From Dunaliella salina (taxonomy: Eukaryota > Chlorophyta > Chlorophyceae > Chlamydomonadales > Dunaliellaceae): a DNA stretch of 14,463 nucleotides. The translations under genes were made by a program, and so were the position numbers. The notes under the pieces were generated by a model. It was not told the origin of the DNA, ran no database searches, and was given only the letters and a program-made list of their open reading frames with translations. How positions within the stretch are numbered: position 1 is the first letter of the stretch; each line of letters starts with the position of its first letter. This document shows, in pieces, positions 1 to 8,700 of this stretch. Location of the stretch: positions 200,802 through 215,264 of the forward strand of contig MU069966.1 in the NCBI GenBank assembly GCA_002284615.2. The letters run 5' to 3'.

Positions 1-61
<61 letters not shown>
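1..61 (+). repeat. (CA)n microsatellite cut by the window edge
   Basis: A pure CA run from the first base of the window to 61; its true length is unknown because it continues upstream. Confidence 0.99.
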
Positions 62-63
<2 letters not shown>

Positions 64-114
64 TACGTCACGAGGGGGGCAACTTTTCTAGATTCCCTCT
101 CTTCGACATGCCGC

Positions 115-140
115 CTGCCATCTGCATGCATGGATGGCAG
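115..140 (+). repeat. 8-bp inverted repeat around TGCATGCA
   Basis: CTGCCATC (115-122) and GATGGCAG (133-140) are exact reverse complements around a 10-nt centre that contains TGCATGCA, itself a palindrome. No function can be assigned. Confidence 0.6.
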
Positions 141-700
141 GTTTTGGATGACAGAGACACAGAACTTTCTGTCAAGATGCCTGACTACTGAAGTCTTTCA
201 AAGCTGGGGCAAGTCCTCTTGTAATGCTTTTTCACAACAAAAGCAAACGCATAATTGCCTAGCTGGAAAAGTGTGTTGATACCCCCTTTGTTCAAAGGAC
301 ATCAGGGCAGCGCAGTGACTGGAAACGCTCACAAGCGCTGGTTGCTTGCTTCCTAGGGTCCTATGAGCTTGTGCTGTGGTTTTAGTTGCTTCTTCTCATA
401 TAACCAAAAATTAGGTCTTTAATTTATTCTGTGCTATCATGGATTACCATGTGGTGGTGTTCAGCCCCAGACAAAGTTGCTCCAATCCCATTTTTGATTC
501 CGTGGCGTGGATAATTCATCATGGAAAGGCACTCAATTCCGTATCAGGTGGGCATCTGCCTTACCCTCATATCATCGGAAGATTCTATTGAAAACCCTGT
601 TGCTTGCTCCATACCATGCGGACAATAATTTGCAGTTGATAGTAATCATGGCTTGAAAATATGTCTGTAGTGCCAAGCCATGGGGCTGCGAGAGCAGGCA
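141..700. other. No recognisable feature
   Basis: Both strands were read; only short unmatched open frames are present, and no conserved motif, RNA gene or repeat is recognised. Confidence 0.5.
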
Positions 701-704
701 GGGC

Positions 705-840
705 TGCATGGTAGCATGTAGGGTTCTTGACTTAGCGCCCCAGGCTTGTAGGAGCAGAGCTTGATGAATGTGTATGGTAGCGTGTAGGGTTCGTGCATGC
801 TGCAGGAGCAGAGCTTGATGAATGTGCATGTAAAGCAATA
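705..840 (+). repeat. Two-unit direct repeat
   Basis: ATGGTAGC(A/G)TGTAGGGTTC and AGGAGCAGAGCTTGATGAATG each occur twice, at about 709 and 774, and 750 and 803. Weaker relatives (CTCAGGAGCA...GATG, TGCCAC) occur near 891-935 and 1231-1275, so this stretch is built of old copies of one sequence. Confidence 0.7.
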
Positions 841-1378
841 AAAAAAACCGGTTTGCTACACTGTCAGTGCGGCAAGTCCTTGGATACTGCCTCTGCCACT
901 AGGCTGTGCACTCAGGAGCAAAGGCAAATGATGCGCTTGTGCAAATTTAAAAAAGCGCATTTCCGCTTCTGTCAGTGCATTCATCCTTCTGCTAGTTCTG
1001 CAAGTCCTGGCTGGGCTTCACACAAGTGTAGGGTGCAATATGTCATATTACTTGTTCAAAATCCGTTATAAAAGTTATAATACATCACAGTAATAATAGT
1101 ACATAACATTACATTGTCTTCTACAAAATTATTATTACACTGAGGGTCGGGTAATATGACCGTAAAAATACTGTAATATTACTGTAACCTGTAATGGTAA
1201 TATTGCATTGGCATGCCGGACCTTACACAAGTGCCACAGAGGCCTGTGACTCAGGAGCAGAGCCTGATGACTGCACTTGTGCACGATGCAAAGAGTTTCG
1301 TCCTTATGTTAATCCTTCTGTTAGTCCTTCTGTGCTGCGAGTCCTTTTGGCTGCTGCCATTGGCACGGGGCTGCGGGT

Positions 1379-1850
1379 AATCAGAACTTTAGGCTCGCGT
1401 TTGTATTATTTTGACGGTATTTCACACAACAGCTTTTCCATTCCCTTTTCCCTTTCCTTGAGGTTACGTGGGACCCGTGTATGTAATCAGAACTACAGGC
1501 TCGTGTTTGCATGATTTTGACAAAGGTGTTTTTTTGATGTGAAGAAGTCTTTCATTGAACAATTGAGCTCACGACTCGTTACCAGGGCTGCGTTTGCCGT
1601 GGCCATCGCAAATGTGAAGAAGTCTTTCGAATTGAAAATTGAACCCACGACTGGTGACCGGGGTTGCATTTCCTGTAACCAGCGCGAGGCTATAGAAGTG
1701 CTTATCTTGATTATGTACCAAGTACGTTCCTTCCCATGATCCTTGAGCCTAGTTCCCCTCGCGCAGCTCTTCCTTTTCCTTTTCCTTTTCCTTTAGGTTA
1801 TGTGGGACCAATGTATGTATTCAGGACTCCAGGCTGTGCTGCTCCAAAAC
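1379..1850 (+). repeat. Old dispersed repeat copies
   Basis: AATCAGAACT..AGGCTCG.GTTTG occurs at 1379 and at 1487. A longer block, a TTTTCC-rich lead followed by GGTTA(C/T)GTGGGACC and TGTATGTA.TCAG.ACT.CAGGCT, occurs at about 1441-1500 and 1775-1835, 334 bp apart. These are direct copies with roughly 80% or better identity by eye. No coding content is recognised. Confidence 0.7.
1537..1686 (+). repeat. 75-bp tandem duplication
   Basis: ATGTGAAGAAGTCTTTC starts at 1537 and again at 1612. The two units go on in parallel: CACGACTCGTTACCAGGGCTGCGTTTGCCGT in the first (written here in parts: CACGACT, CCAGGGCTGCGTTT) and CACGACT, CCGGGGTTGCATTT in the second. They have diverged by point changes and small indels. 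Confidence 0.8.
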
Positions 1851-1878
1851 ATCTTGTCTTGAGGTCGCGGCAGTGGGC

Positions 1879-1906
1879 GTCCGCCGCTTGCGGACCTTCG
1901 GTCCGC
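1879..1906 (+). other. GC-rich hairpin with two exclusive foldings
   Basis: GCGGACC (1890-1896), TTC, GGTCCGC (1900-1906) form a perfect 7-bp stem. GTCCGC at 1879-1884 can instead pair with GCGGAC at 1890-1895. No gene is seen next to it, so a terminator or switch role is not supported. Confidence 0.7.
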
Positions 1907-1909
1907 GCG

Positions 1910-3254
1910 GCTTGGCATTTAGGTTATAGCAATCAAATTGAGTGGCTACCTTGTTCATTCTGCTGCACTGGCTTTCACTGCAGGGTTTGCGTCTGGACTT
2001 CGTTGGAGAAATTTCTCGCTTGCCATCCTCCCTGCAGGCAAGGGTGTCCAGGTGTGTTTGGTTTGCTTCAGCAACGATGTGTGCACACCAACTGTGTGAT
2101 GTGTGTACATGTCCAACGACCTATGGACCTTTTTTTTTTTTCTCATTTTTAGTCAGGTCAGCAATGCTATGTGTGAAAATGAGGAGTTGATGCCCCGATG
2201 CAGTATGAGCAATCAGAGTGGTTGAGGGTGGCTTATTTGGCACTTCTACAAAAAAGAAGTGAGGGCGGGGCTCTACAGCGGAGCCAGGGGCATTTGAGGC
2301 CATTTTTGACCATTTCCAGGAAAATGGATGCCAAAACACCTGCTCTGGCCCAAAATCTGCCCATATTTTGGCCCTCGGGTAAGTTTTGGTCAAGCCTGAT
2401 CCATTGGAGTGGAAAAAAAAGGGCAGGGTTTGGTTCAGAGCACTTAGTGCATTGTCACCTGTGCGCACTAGGTGCGCACTTGCTAGGCAAGAGTGGTGCT
2501 GAGAGGGAATCCAGGCAAGCACTGTGTTTGGCCCCAACCTGAGTATGAAGACTTGTCCAGCATGCCTCCCAGGCATGTCCTGCCAGGTTTGGGGGCCCAG
2601 GAGTGGACGTGCGCGTCCCTGAGACGCGGTCAAAGCGCCAGCTGTCATGGCATTTTGAAAGCCACCTTTCTTTCATTTCCAGCCCGCCACCTATTAAAAA
2701 CTAGGTGCATGCACCTTATATTCAAAGAGCACTTGAAACTTCTGTGGGACCTCACCAGGCTCCTCTCCAGCTGTCAGCTGACATCTAACGAAGCATGGTC
2801 CACGCCACATGAACTTCTTTATGAGTCAAAAATAAACAAAGCAATTGACCAAATTTTTACTTGATTTCGTCCAGTGTACGAAAAGCCTTTGCTTGTCGCC
2901 ATTACCCTGCCAAAATTGGGATGCCGGAGACGATTTTCTGGACCCCCATCCCACCCCCCTGGACTCCGGGAATGTGCTCCTGATGAAATGCTAAGCCATC
3001 GCTGCTGGTCAAGTAAGCCGGGAGGGGATTCCTGAGGACCCCAGTCTGGGCCCCTTTTGTCACGGACTTCACCTGCTTTCTTGCCCCCCACTCCGGGCCG
3101 CCCTCCGACACAAACTGAGTTTGCAGAGTTGTTCAAAAAGGTCAAGTTAAAGGTTTTGCGTACTCAGAATTGGCTGGCTGCACTGGGGCATTAACTCAAA
3201 CCTAAAAATCTTGGCTGACCTGACTTTTAGCCTGTAATTGCTGTTGCGGTCAGG

Positions 3255-3255
<1 letters not shown>
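1910..3255. other. No recognisable gene
   Basis: The longest open frame is a 175-codon minus frame (2648-2121) with low-complexity ends and no domain I can recognise. A poly-T of 14 lies at about 2130. Nothing here resembles the missing 5' exons of the cis-prenyltransferase. Confidence 0.5.

Positions 3256-3332
<77 letters not shown>
3256..3332 (+). repeat. (TG)n microsatellite
   Basis: An uninterrupted TG run of about 38 units. It flanks no recognisable gene. Confidence 0.99.
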
Positions 3333-3334
<2 letters not shown>

Positions 3335-3739
3335 GGTCTTGATTTGATCTTCCTTCTCTGGGTTTGCTGGATATGCAATTGAAAGCTGTCCAGCATCTTT
3401 ATTATGCTGATGTTTGAATTTGCCTCCTGTCTTTGCCGATGCATTCGAGGTCGGATTTGGTGACGCACAAAAGGCTGCTCCGCATTTTTCAAAGTAGGTC
3501 AATGATTTGTCCCCTGAATTTGCTGGTGCATGTGAGGTTGCTCAGGGCTTGGATGAGGGCTGTGTGTTGTGCAGTGTGAGTTTCCTGATGCTTCAAGGCT
3601 GCATACGCCTCCAGCCAATCTTCTGGATTTGACCATCACGCAAGTGTTCGCCAACAAAAGAGGTGCGATGACAGCAAAACAGAGCAGAGCAAAGCAGAAG
3701 GACACAGCAGCACTGTTCTGCTTCAGATGGTGCAAGGCG
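3333..3739. other. No recognisable feature
   Basis: Only short open frames without recognisable motifs are present between the (TG)n tract and the three-unit repeat. Confidence 0.5.
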
Positions 3740-3893
3740 CGATTCGAGCCATCAGGGGCACACTCTCTGCTGTGTCACACTCTCTGCTGTGTCTACAGCG
3801 ATTCGAGCCATCAGAGGCACACTCTCTGCTGTGTCACACTCTGCTGTGTCTAAAGAGATTCGAGCCATCAGGGGCACACTCTCTGCTGTGTCC
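3740..3893 (+). repeat. 57-59-bp tandem repeat, three units
   Basis: GATTCGAGCCATCAG starts at 3741, 3800 and 3857. Each unit continues GGCACACTCTCTGCTGTGTC with an inner echo CACTCT(CT)GCTGTGTCTA. The third unit lacks the inner echo and runs into CCCCTTTG. Confidence 0.93.
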
Positions 3894-4114
3894 CCTTTGT
3901 TTTGGCTTTGGGAGGACCCTTTTTATTTAATGAACGCAACAAGGGGATTTCCTTGATGAATGCAAGAGGCCTCTGCTCTGTCACTCATGATTTGGCTTCG
4001 GGCAGCCTCCTTATTCTCATGAGCACAGGGGGTGCGTCTACAGCCTGTGGGGTGTTTCCCGTCTGTTTTTTGTCCAACGTATGCAGGGCAGAGGACCTCC
4101 CTTCCTTGGCGATT

Positions 4115-4170
4115 GCAGGGGTTAGGGGTAGGGTTTAACATACGGGTTAGAGTAAGGGTGAGGGTATGGT
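4115..4170 (+). repeat. G-rich, telomere-like degenerate repeat
   Basis: The stretch holds GGGGTTAGGGG, TAGGGTTTAA, GGGTTAGAG, AAGGGTGAGGG: six G-runs of three or four with TTA/TTTA spacers. It resembles decayed TTAGGG/TTTAGGG telomere repeats and could form a G-quadruplex, but there is no long pure run. Confidence 0.5.
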
Positions 4171-4246
4171 AAGTAACTCCATAGAGCAACACAGGGAATG
4201 GCTCTGTTGCTTGCTGTTTCTCTAAAACTATATGTTCTCCTGTGCA

Positions 4247-4353
4247 CACCAGGCTCCGTGCGACAGCAAACATGGTGTCGTTTTTTCACGCACACTGCTA
4301 ACATGCTAACTCCATGCACACCAGGCACTGTCCAACAGCGATACCCTGTGTCT

Positions 4354-4444
<91 letters not shown>

Positions 4445-4732
4445 GATCTTACCCTGTGCACGCCAGGCACTCCGCAACATCAGCACCCTGGCTTCTCATG
4501 CTCAAGGGAGACAAGCGATTCCTTTACACGCCAAGCATTGTGCAACTGCAAAATCCTGTTTTTACATGCACGGTGCAAACAATCTGATCGTGTGGTCACC
4601 AAGTAATGTGTAACAGCAAATACCCTGTGTCTTTGCAAACAGGGCGACGTGTCAATCCTTTGGACACCAGGCGCTGTGCAATAATTACACCCTGTCCCTT
4701 CATACACGGCGTAGCAATCGACTCTTTTCGTT
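4247..4732 (+). repeat. 68-bp tandem repeat with a (CA)n expansion inside one unit
   Basis: The core is CACCAGGCACTGTGCAACAG followed by CAAATACCCTGTGTCT. Cores start at 4247, 4319, 4461, 4529, 4597 and 4665, giving spacings of 72, 142, 68, 68 and 68. The 142-bp gap is one unit made longer by the (CA)n tract at 4357-4442. Divergence between units is high, so the array is old. Confidence 0.85.
4357..4442 (+). repeat. (CA)n microsatellite, about 43 units
   Basis: An uninterrupted CA dinucleotide run inside one unit of the 68-bp array. Long threonine-histidine or cysteine-valine open frames here are artefacts of the repeat. Confidence 0.99.
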
Positions 4733-4841
4733 GCTCAAGTGCCCATTACGCACAGTACAATGAATTGGTCATGGTCCTGGGGGAATCGTTACAGTCATTA
4801 CTTATCCTTTGTAATGTCATCACGACCAGGTCTTCTGAACG

Positions 4842-4920
4842 TGTTACCTTGCTGTGCCTCCATTGCAAAATGGGCACCACGCACAAAATAAGGTTTCAGT
4901 CATGGTCCTGAAGGAATTGC
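4842..4920 (+). pseudogene. Decayed duplicate of exon A front, oldest recognisable copy
   Basis: TGTTACCTTGCTGTGCCTCCA at 4842-4862 resembles the exon A acceptor lead-in. It is followed by GGGCACCACGCACAAAATAAGG and then CATGGTCCTG at 4903-4912, which match the order of exon A and its other copies (GGGCAACGTGCAACAATACAGG-like, then ATGGTCCTG). The acceptor AG is lost. A further CATGGTCCTG at 4769-4778 may be one more, even older copy. Confidence 0.45.
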
Positions 4921-4925
4921 TATAG

Positions 4926-4980
4926 TATGCAACAACGCAGACATGGTCCTGACAGTGGCATGGAGCCCTTCTTGTCGTTG
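4926..4980 (+). pseudogene. Decayed duplicate of the front of exon A, partial copy
   Basis: From 4928 the exon A frame reads CNNADMVLTVAWSPS, against CNNTGMILTVALSYS in exon A, with no gap. The usual acceptor is replaced by GCTATAG just before it. The copy starts inside the exon and is followed by unrelated or heavily changed sequence. Confidence 0.65.
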
Positions 4981-5025
4981 TCATTGTTACCAAAAGAATT
5001 GTCGTTCTGATCATGATCCATTCCT

Positions 5026-5113
5026 CCCAGCATGTTGCCTTCCTGTGCTTCCCAGTGTGCAGTGGTCCGCATGCAACAACTCTGACATGCTCCTGATTCT
5101 GGCGTTGCACTAG
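5026..5113 (+). pseudogene. Decayed duplicate of the front of exon A, middle copy
   Basis: TTGCCTTCCTGTGCTTCCCAG ends at 5055. From 5056 the exon A frame reads VQWSACNNSDMLLILALH and then TAG at 5111-5113. It aligns gap-free with AQRATCNNTGMILTVALS of exon A, including CNN and the LALH/VALS strand. Both the acceptor and the frame are still visible, but the stop comes where exon A has the Tyr of ALSY. It is preceded by CATGATCCATTCCTC, the same lead-in found before the other copies. Confidence 0.72.
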
Positions 5114-5136
5114 AATTGTCATTGTTGGTGTCACTG

Positions 5137-5431
5137 CTTTTTTTTGCCATCACCATGATCCATTCCGTTGTAACATGTTTTTTTTGCCATCACCATGATC
5201 CATTCCATTGTAACATGTTTTTTTTGCCATCACCATGATCCATTCCATCGTAACAAGTCTTTTTTGCCATCACCATGGTCCATTCCATTCAATGGAATGA
5301 TTGTAACGTGTTTTTTTTTGCCATCACCATGATCCATTCCATCGTAACAAGTTTTTTTTTTTGTTACCATTAATATCCATTCCATTGTAACATTTTTTGT
5401 TTGCCATCACCATGATCCATTTCTCGTAACA
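5137..5431 (+). repeat. 40-bp minisatellite, about seven units
   Basis: The unit is a T-run followed by GCCATCACCATGATCCATTC and a GTAACA(T/A)G end. GCCATCAC or its variant starts at 5146, 5186, 5226, 5266, 5320, 5363 and 5403, giving spacings of 40, 40, 40, 54, 43 and 40. The fourth unit is 14 bp longer because of a perfect 9-bp inverted repeat, CATTCCATT / AATGGAATG, at 5281-5299. A stray unit lies at about 5590-5620. The array sits between two decayed exon A copies in the intron before exon A. Confidence 0.9.
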
Positions 5432-5530
5432 TCTTGCCTTTCTGTATTTCCCAGTGTGCAGCGGGCAATGTGAAACCATGCAGGCATGGTCCTGATGCTG
5501 GCATTGCACTCTTCTGGTAATTCTCTATAG
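5432..5530 (+). pseudogene. Decayed duplicate of the front of exon A, copy nearest the gene
   Basis: The stretch repeats the exon A acceptor region (TTGCCTTTCTG...TTCCCAG, ending 5454) and then exon A itself. Read in the exon A frame from 5455 it gives VQRAM, a TGA stop at 5471-5473 where exon A has TGC (Cys), then NHAGMVLMLALHSSG. This lines up without gaps with AQRATCNNTGMILTVALSYSS. A TAG follows at 5528-5530. The acceptor AG is still there. It is a dead duplicate lying in the intron upstream of exon A. Confidence 0.75.
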
Positions 5531-5646
5531 CCTGCATAGAGCCTGCGAATAAACATTTGTGATATGATCCATTCCATTGTAACATGTTTTTCTTTCCCAT
5601 CACCATGATCCATTCCTCGTAACTCGTTGCCTTTTTGTGCTTCCAG

Positions 5647-5782
5647 TGCGCAGCGGGCGACGTGCAATAATACAGGTATGATTTTGACGGTGGCCCTGAG
5701 CTATTCCAGCCAACAAGATGTAGCAGCTGCGGCAAGGCGCATCGCGCGCCTCGCTGCACAGGGTCTGCTGGACCCTGACAAG
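5647..5782 (+). CDS. CPT: cis-prenyltransferase exon A (NNTG...ALSY...LLDPDK)
   Basis: This exon opens after a pyrimidine-rich stretch and CTTCCAG (5640-5646) and ends AAG before GTAAGG at 5783. It holds one base of a split codon plus 45 whole codons. The translation starts AQRATCNNTGM, goes on through ILTVALSYSSQQDV and AAAARRIARLAAQ, and ends GLLDPDK. Other family members have N-N/D-T-G, a hydrophobic A-L/I-S-Y strand, then a helix rich in Ala and Arg and a short L.P.. turn at this place, so the match runs over the whole exon. It starts in phase 2 (two bases come from the previous exon) and ends on a codon boundary. An alternative start at 5676 after TACAG is possible, but the upstream codons AAT AAT ACA also encode the conserved NNT, so the earlier acceptor is preferred. 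Confidence 0.85.
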
Positions 5783-8700
5783 GTAAGGTGAGCTGAGGAT
5801 TCATCGCTGTATATGCCTGTACGAGGGCATCTTGGCAAAGTCAACTCCAGACCTCCTGATTCCAGGGGAGCACCGCTGCACGACATTGCTTGACGTCCTG
5901 GCACTGTTAGGGATGGGTACGGCTTTAGGGATGGTTGCGGACTAGTTGGTGAAGAGCAGCTAAGGGTTGCAAATGGGAAAAAAGAGATTGCCACCTAAAC
6001 GAAGTACTGGTCGCACGTTGGGCAAGGTAGTGCTGGGGAAGAGTTTAGGGGTGGTGGCAGACAGTGAAGTGGAGCTAAGGGATACTGGGGGAAGTAGAGG
6101 ATGGCGATTTATGTATTTGGTCGTAGGGAAGGAAGTGGCTGCGCAGGGAATGGCCAGTTCTATGCAACGCAGTAGAACTGCGGTTCTTGTAGGCGAGTGA
6201 CTTTTCCTTCTTGGTGGAACACGCCTCACGAGCCGGAATAGAACTGCTGGATCCTGGAAGGGTGGGGAATTCTCATGCAAAAAAAGGTGGAAGCCATTAA
6301 AAAGGGCCATGTCAGAGGGTGGAGTCCAAATCAAAGGGTCAAAGCGATTCAAAGGCCTCCCCAATTTGAGTGCATCCGAGTACGGAAGGTGCTTGCCCAG
6401 TTGGTGTTTGATGGGGACAAGGTGAAGGTTGGCGCAGGGCCCAATGGGTTTCTGTTATATGTTGAAGGGTCCATGGCAGGTTTACACCTGTGAGGTCTGG
6501 CAGTGAAGGCTTCAAAGCAATGCATGAGTGAAGGCTGCAAAGCAATGCATTAGGCATGGCAGGTCTGCAGCCATCATGGCAGTTTTGCAGCCATGGTGCC
6601 CAGCAGCGAAGGCTTGTGCTGCAGGTGTGATGCACCCTTGGGGTCTGGCAGTGAAGGCTTCAAAGCAATGCATGAGTGAAGGCTGCAAAGCAATGCATCA
6701 GGCATGGCAGGTCTGCAGCCATCATGGCAGTTTTGCAGCCATGGTGCCCGGCAGCAAAGGCTTGTGCTGCAGGTGTGATGCACCCTTGGGGTCTGGCAGT
6801 GACGGCTTCAAAGCAATGCATCAGTGAAGACTGCAAAGCAATGCATCATGCATGGCAGGTTTGCACCGATGATGTCCGGCAGCGAAGGCTTGTGCTGCAG
6901 GTGTGATGCACCCTTGGGGTCTGGCAGTGAAGGCTTCAAAGCAATACATCAGGCATGGCAAGTCTGCATCCATGAGGTTTGGCAGCACATGCTTGAGCTG
7001 GATGTGTGATGCACCCTTGAATTGTCCTGCAAGATCAGTGTATGTCACACCTTCTAGTTCTCAGTGCTATATTACTGAGGCATGACCAGCCTTCAGCACA
7101 GATAGCGTTCTCCAACCAAATAACCAACATTCATGACCATGATTTAGCCATAACTATGATTCAGTGTGACAAAATGCACCTTTGCTTGATTATCATAAGT
7201 GACATTCTGCCTAGGTCACTCCTTGCTGGTGGCCTTCCTGTCACCTTCTCAGATGAAGCTGCACTTATGATAAAGGTACAATGATGAAGCCACAGTAAAG
7301 AAGCTACCGTTGCAGACTGCCAAGGCAGCTTACTTGAGTGTCGTCATCTCTGCTCAAAAGGATTTAGAGGTGACAAGGACATTCTTGAAACAGACCTTTG
7401 GCATGAAACCTTTGTTTGGACCATCAGAGGATGCCCAGGCACCTGGGTCCTTCCAGCCGCCTGACAAATGTCATTCACGTGGTTAAGCAAGCACTGTCAC
7501 CCCTCTTCCCCTTGGCTGTTCTTTATGGCTGCCTCTGACAAATGCCATTCGTATGGTCAAGCGCTGTCATCCCTCTTCCCCTTGGCTGTTCTTTTGGCTA
7601 CCTCTGACAAATGCCATTCGCATGGTAAAGCGCTGTCTCCCCACTTCCCCCCTCAGCTGTCTTTTAGGCCGCCTCTGGCAAACACCATTTGCTCGATCAA
7701 CCACTCTCATCATTCTTTCCCTTGACTTATCTACTTGGCCGCCTCTGGCAAACGTTATTTGCATGGTTACCCATTGTCACCGCTCATTGGCAAATCTTTT
7801 CGGCCAGCTGTAACAAAATTTTTTTGGTAGGTTGACCACTGTCACCGCTCTTCCTTTTGGCCAACTTCTTAGCTGCCTCTGACATGTACCATTTGCATGA
7901 TTAAGCACTGTCACTTCTCTTTTGCTTCTTTACCTCCTCTGATCAGTGCCACTCTTAATCATGATTTCCTGTTGTCACCACTCATTCCCCTCCCTTCTAA
8001 CATCACCTTCCATGATATCCAAGGTGGATGCTGGCATGCTGCAAGAGCACCTGTCGACGGCCCCAGTGCTTTCAGATGTTGGCTCCCCTGATTTGCTGGT
8101 CAGTGATGATTTTTTTGCTACATTTTCAATTTATCCCAAAAGAATGTCAAAATGTTTGCTGGTTAGTGATGATTTATTTTGCATTTCCTATTTACCCTGA
8201 AAAATGTCAAAGTATTTGCTGCTCCGTGATGACTTGATTTGCATTTGATTTACCCCAATTAATCATCGTGAAGTGGGCTGGAGAATACAGAAAGAGAGGC
8301 AATCTGCAGCGTTTTGGCATCTGGTGGATGTGCTGCAAGATAAGCAAGCTCCAAAAGTACCTGGTAATTCGCTTTTTATACTCTGCCATTCTTCCAGGAA
8401 GGCTTTGAAAACTTGGAAATTGAGGAATTTCATGAAATTTATATGGTGAAAATTTTGTGTTCCGGGTTTTAAGCTTAAAGCATTGCAGTATGTGTTTGGG
8501 TCCAATTGGGTGTGATTAAGGATCAATTTTTGGACTCCTCGCCAGGGACATTAATTATTGGCTCTTCAAGCCTGTTTGGCTAGTCGGTGCGCAGAATGTG
8601 TTAGTGGGTTATGGGATTATTGATTATGAATTTGGGACCCCCTACTCTCTATGATTATCCTGAGCTGCTTCAACAGAACCTTGTGGCTGGACACCCCGGG

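Noticed and set aside
131..245. MDGRFWM followed by SWGKSSCNAFSQQ in one + frame, recalling MDGNRRW and WG...AFS.EN of the missing N-terminal cis-prenyltransferase exons
   Set aside because: The key Asn and the GH..G block are absent, spacing is short by about nine residues, and the rest of the gene is intact, so a decayed first part is unlikely; the start also lies in an inverted repeat.
1539..1739. TTGDRGCISCNQREAI as a possible IGD segment of the cis-prenyltransferase
   Set aside because: There is no hydrophobic lead-in or following helix, and it is part of a 75-bp tandem duplication.
2121..2648. 175-codon minus-strand open frame
   Set aside because: No recognisable domain, a lysine-rich end from a poly-T tract, and no splice or promoter support.
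3150..3190. RTQNWLAALG as a possible S.ENW.R segment
   Set aside because: The neighbouring residues do not fit, a stop follows at once, and no splice sites frame it convincingly.
4122..4486. Long Thr-His and Cys-Val open frames
   Set aside because: They are translations of the (CA)n microsatellite.
5676..5677. TACAG|GT as the acceptor of exon A
   Set aside because: The codons upstream (AAT AAT ACA) encode the conserved NNT in frame, and a better acceptor with a pyrimidine tract lies at 5646.
6528..7009. Open frames with repeated Cys-rich peptides (KAMHQAWQVC type)
   Set aside because: They come from the 148-bp tandem repeat; the frame moves from unit to unit.
7468..7813. Open frames with repeated DKCHSHG/LFPLAV peptides
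   Set aside because: They are translations of the 69-bp intronic repeat, and the frames end within it.
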